Of a DNA stretch of 6,343 bases, positions 5,382 through 6,343 are shown in pieces. The notes below the pieces were generated by a model that had not been told where the DNA came from, did not search any database, and saw nothing but the letters and a program-made list of their open reading frames with translations. A program made the position numbers and the translations under genes. Source of the stretch: CAG-791 sp963650385 (GTDB taxonomy: Bacteria > Bacillota > Clostridia > Lachnospirales > Lachnospiraceae); contig CAVJLL010000092.1 of NCBI GenBank assembly GCA_963650385.1, positions 1 to 6,343 on the forward strand. The letters are read 5' to 3'. The number at the start of each line of letters is the position of its first letter. The stretch's first letter is position 1.

Positions 5382-5965
5382 ATTCCGAGAACCTCCTGTA
5401 CTTTCTTTTCTACATGCAAAGCTTTTGCATACTGCATCAGTCTTGCGATTGATTTTTCCGGATCCTTTACATACCGCTGTACCGCTGTATTGAACACTTC
5501 TCCGTCAATCTTATTGCGGTGAAGGAGCATATCGCACATTGTACGATCTCTGTCGTAGATTTTTATAGATTGTCCATCCACCTCTACTTCTGTTATTCCG
5601 ATAAGGTATCGGTCTTTCTGTATGAAATGCGGCTTAACTATCGGATAATCAATATAAAAACGTGTCCTTGTGCTTGTGTTATCCACAGCTATGTGCCACG
5701 CCGAAGGCGTTCGATCCGTATAACCGTAATAATCCAGGGCACTGTCCATACAAAGAACACCATCCGGAAACAGCGCCGCAATCGTTGGAATATCAGAAAA
5801 TGAACTGTCTCCAACATACTGGTAATAGCCTCTGCGAATCTGCTCAATCTGATGATTCGCAAGCAGCTCCTTTATTTTTTTATAATAAAAACCTTCCTGA
5901 TTTAGCTGCGATGTACGCATTACTCCTCCATACTTTGCAAAGGTTTCTTCTATCGTTTCTTTCAC
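5372..5965 (-). CDS. abiEi: AbiEi antitoxin, winged-helix transcription repressor
   Basis: The 197-residue protein opens with a winged helix typical of AbiEi antitoxins: TFAKYGGVMRTSQLNQ, YKKIKELLANHQIEQI, then the wing RRGYYQYV (44-51). The following domain contains the usual ALFPDGVLCMDSALDYYGYT, PSAWHIAV and YDRDRTMCDML stretches. Family members neutralise AbiEii without stable complex formation and repress their own promoter by binding inverted repeats. The start codon is GTG (5965-5963), chosen because GGAGG lies seven bases upstream and no ATG is better placed. It is the first gene of a two-gene operon with the toxin, overlapping by ten bases. Gene order and size are normal for AbiE, and I see no lesions. 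Confidence 0.91.
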   Translation of the reverse strand: MKETIEETFAKYGGVMRTSQLNQEGFYYKKIKELLANHQIEQIRRGYYQYVGDSSFSDIPTIAALFPDGVLCMDSALDYYGYTDRTPSAWHIAVDNTSTRTRFYIDYPIVKPHFIQKDRYLIGITEVEVDGQSIKIYDRDRTMCDMLLHRNKIDGEVFNTAVQRYVKDPEKSIARLMQYAKALHVEKKVQEVLGIWL

Positions 5966-6028
5966 GAATATTCCTCCGTTATTAAAGGATACAATTTAAT
6001 ATCAGTTTTTGTATAGTTTACTAAAATC

Positions 6029-6057
6029 AATATACTCCTACATCTCCCAAAAATCAA
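6029..6057 (-). promoter_or_regulatory. sigma-A-type promoter of the AbiE operon
   Basis: On the - strand TTGATT (6057-6052) and TATATT (6034-6029) are separated by 17 bases, matching the -35 and -10 consensus at four and five of six positions. It would give a leader of about 55-60 bases before the GTG start. Just downstream, TATTGATTTTAG and CAAAAACTGATA form a degenerate inverted repeat (8 of 12) that could be an AbiEi operator; that part is weak. Confidence 0.62.
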
Positions 6058-6204
6058 TGCAGATGTTCTTCTAAGCAAATTGCTAAATCTAAGGAAAACA
6101 AAAGAGCGAACGTCCGATTCCTGTTTGAAAAGGCATTTGCTGAATATTGGCTGTTTCCGTTTCTAACTTGGTTTTACACTCGCTTTGCTAAAAAAGGATT
6201 TGAG

Positions 6205-6305
6205 TTTGCTGTCGATATTTGTCGCTGATTGTCGGTATTTGTCGAATTATTTAGGAGCAAGGCGCTTTGCTGTCGTCACTTGTCGCTCTGTGTCGGTATT
6301 TGTCG
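6205..6305 (+). repeat. helically phased TGTCG array, two four-unit clusters
   Basis: TGTCG starts at 6210, 6220, 6230 and 6240 and again at 6271, 6281, 6291 and 6301: eight copies at exact 10-bp pitch with one 31-base step. The two 40-bp clusters (6205-6244 and 6266-6305) both begin TTTGCTGTCG and match at 34 of 40 positions, so they look like a duplication. CGCTTTGCT at 6263-6271 also recurs at 6181-6189. All sites fall on roughly one face of the helix. This fits cooperative protein binding, for example arm-type sites of a recombinase or iterons of a replication protein. Confidence 0.8.
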
Positions 6306-6343
6306 CTGAATGCGGGACTTTTTTATGGGTCCGAGTCGATTCC

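Larger units (their letters stand above)
5966..6343. other. long non-coding region upstream of AbiE
   Basis: Apart from the AbiE promoter and the TGTCG array, I see no gene here. Short - strand frames at the extreme right are open to the window edge (for example one ending TAA at 6253-6251), so the tail of a gene beyond the edge is possible, but none is recognisable. Confidence 0.5.

Noticed and set aside
6205..6305. CRISPR-like array
   Set aside because: The pitch is 10 bp, the repeat core is only five bases, and there are no spacers of CRISPR length.
6313..6343. A second tRNA-like T-arm at the right edge (GGGTCCGAGTCGATTCC)
   Set aside because: It cannot form a T-stem around a TTCRA loop and does not match the tRNA-Arg core.

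Overview
The window looks like a piece of a low-to-moderate GC Bacillota chromosome, most likely a gut-type Clostridia. Reasons: purine-rich AGGAGG-like ribosome binding sites, sigma-A-like promoter spacing, and family resemblances (MutT-like Nudix enzyme, PLD/DEAH/DUF3427 helicase, AbiE pair). The genus cannot be fixed from sequence alone.

Layout. (1) Positions 1-813, + strand: the tail of an unknown gene and an alpha/beta hydrolase one base after it. (2) 814-991: a gap between convergent genes that holds a strong hairpin. (3) 992-3630, - strand: a former two-gene operon. Its first gene, a large PLD-DEAH helicase-DUF3427 protein, is now a pseudogene. It lacks the Walker A segment, seems to have lost other internal blocks, carries a one-base frameshift in a run of six C, and is split by a 122-bp miniature element with a TA duplication. 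Its second gene, a Nudix pyrophosphohydrolase, appears intact. (4) 3736-3825: the 3' half of a tRNA-Arg(CCU) gene, cut exactly at the anticodon loop and followed by an intrinsic terminator. This is the signature of an attachment site left by a tyrosine-recombinase element. (5) 3826-6343: sequence interpreted as that integrated element. It has a small excisionase-like HTH gene with its own terminator, an AbiEi/AbiEii toxin-antitoxin operon with a good promoter, and at the right edge a striking array of TGTCG motifs at exact 10-bp pitch. A degenerate 10-bp-phased series lies just inside the attachment site and shares a 12-bp sequence with the right array.

Interpretation. Coordinates left of 3781 are probably the resident chromosome downstream of the tRNA gene, because the terminator still follows the tRNA fragment. 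Coordinates right of 3825 are probably mobile DNA with AbiE as cargo or maintenance module. No integrase is visible in 3826-6343, so the element is either integrase-less (mobilised in trans or a remnant) or has its integrase beyond the right edge. The phased TGTCG array is the most unusual feature; arm-type recombinase binding sites are the leading but unproven explanation.
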